Assembly (NCBI GenBank): GCA_018968805.1
Contig: JAGWZX010000044.1
Coordinates: forward strand, 1 to 5,650
Source of the DNA: Patescibacteria group bacterium
Lineage (GTDB): Bacteria > Patescibacteriota > Minisyncoccia > Phycocordibacterales > SIBU01
Reading direction: 5' to 3'
Length of the DNA: 5,650 nucleotides
Both the position numbers and the translations under genes were made by a program. The notes under the pieces were generated by a model that saw only the letters and a list, made by a program, of their open reading frames with translations, ran no database searches and had not been told where the DNA came from. Positions 5,164 through 5,650 of the stretch are shown one piece after another (position 1 is the stretch's first letter; each line of letters starts with the position of its first letter).

Positions 5164-5224
5164 CGGAGCGCGGCGGCGCGAGCAGAGCAGAAAATCCAGC
5201 GGGATTTTACGCATGTTTTTCAAG
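5149..5224 (-). repeat. Nested inverted repeats overlapping the rplE stop codon
   Basis: CTTGAAAAAC at 5150-5159 and GTTTTTCAAG at 5215-5224 are perfect 10-bp inverted copies; the right arm contains the rplE stop (5222-5220). Inside lies a second hairpin, AAAATCC/GGATTTT at 5191-5208, with loop AGCG. On the minus transcript the 3' arms are followed only by weak T tracts, so a role as the rplE terminator is possible but not convincing. The inner loop and flank resemble the hairpin at 563-580. Confidence 0.55.
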
Positions 5225-5650
5225 ATGAAAGCCGAGCGGCTTCTTTCTTGAAAGGGAATCCGAGCTCCGTGAAAAACGCTTCCGCCTCTTCCTTATTTTT
5301 AGCAGTGGTGACAATGGTGACACCGATACCAAACACATCCTTCAGTTCTTCATCAGGCGTTTCCGGAAAAACAATATGTTCAGGAATACCGATGCTCATG
5401 TTGCCCATCTCATCAATGGTTGCCTTTGAAAGACCGCGAAAATCCTTGGTCCGAGGCAAAGCGACATGCAGGAGTTTGTCCAAAAAATTGTACATCCGCG
5501 CCCCCCGGAGAGTCACCTGGGCGCCGACCGGGTCACCGGCACGGATTTTAAAAGAAGCGATTGACTTCTTGGCGCCGCGCATCGCGATTTTCTGGCCGGC
5601 AATTTTGGCAAAGCGATCTTGCACCACTTCAATTTTCTTTTTGTCTTTGA
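5220..5650 (-). CDS. rplE: 50S ribosomal protein L5, 5' end cut by the window edge
   Basis: The C-terminal 142 residues are present; the frame is open through the right edge (5646-5628 read KDKKKIE), so about 40-50 N-terminal residues lie outside. A GTG at 5627 is internal and is not the start. L5 binds 5S rRNA with L18 and forms part of the central protuberance contacting tRNA and the small subunit. Recognisable segments: GQKIAMRGAKKSIASFKIRAGDPVGAQVTLRG, then LPRTKDFRGL, GNMSIGIPEHIVFPE, and ending TIVTTAKNKEEAEAFFTELGFPFKKEAARLSS. The FPF-K end is the usual L5 terminus, with a seven-residue extra tail. rpsN should follow directly but is about 620 bp away. Confidence 0.96.
   Translation of the reverse strand, partial: KDKKKIEVVQDRFAKIAGQKIAMRGAKKSIASFKIRAGDPVGAQVTLRGARMYNFLDKLLHVALPRTKDFRGLSKATIDEMGNMSIGIPEHIVFPETPDEELKDVFGIGVTIVTTAKNKEEAEAFFTELGFPFKKEAARLSS

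Overview
The window is the downstream half of a bacterial spc-type ribosomal protein operon, all on the minus strand. In transcription order (right to left) it holds rplE (L5, cut by the right edge), a 600-bp gene-poor interruption, rpsN (S14, zinc type), rpsH (S8), rplF (L6), rplR (L18), rpsE (S5), rplO (L15), secY, and an adenylate-kinase-like gene cut by the left edge. The content points to a Candidate Phyla Radiation (Patescibacteria, probably Parcubacteria-like) genome. rpmD (L30) is absent between rpsE and rplO, the kinase is a short form without a LID, and most starts lack a Shine-Dalgarno (SD) sequence. The phylum call is inference; no rRNA gene is present to confirm it.

Region by region: 1-450 is the 5' part of the kinase gene, with a promoter so close to its ATG that the mRNA would be nearly leaderless. 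Positions 451-611, just after the secY stop, hold a 92-nt imperfect palindrome that folds on paper as a three-way junction. Positions 612-4600 are secY, rplO, rpsE, rplR, rplF, rpsH and rpsN, with gaps of 4 to 90 bp; three gaps are exactly 9 bp. The 90-bp rplO-secY gap contains an 11-bp inverted repeat.

Positions 4601-5219 separate rpsN from rplE, which are normally adjacent. This stretch holds (a) a plus-strand remnant of an IS30-type transposase N-terminus with a frameshift and an in-frame stop, (b) degenerate repeats built on AACCTTG and CTTGAAAAACC, (c) palindromes, and (d) a minus-strand promoter with a perfect TTGACA box, followed by a terminator-like hairpin that ends at the rpsN ATG. 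The most economical reading is that a mobile-element insertion split the spc operon and rpsN-secY gained its own promoter.

Functionally, L5 and L18 bind 5S rRNA, S5, S8 and S14 belong to the small subunit, and L6 and L15 to the large subunit. SecY is the membrane translocation channel and the kinase balances adenine nucleotides. The genes themselves are conventional. The interest lies in the non-coding structure: the palindromic element after secY, its possible relative after rplE, and the rewired rpsN promoter.
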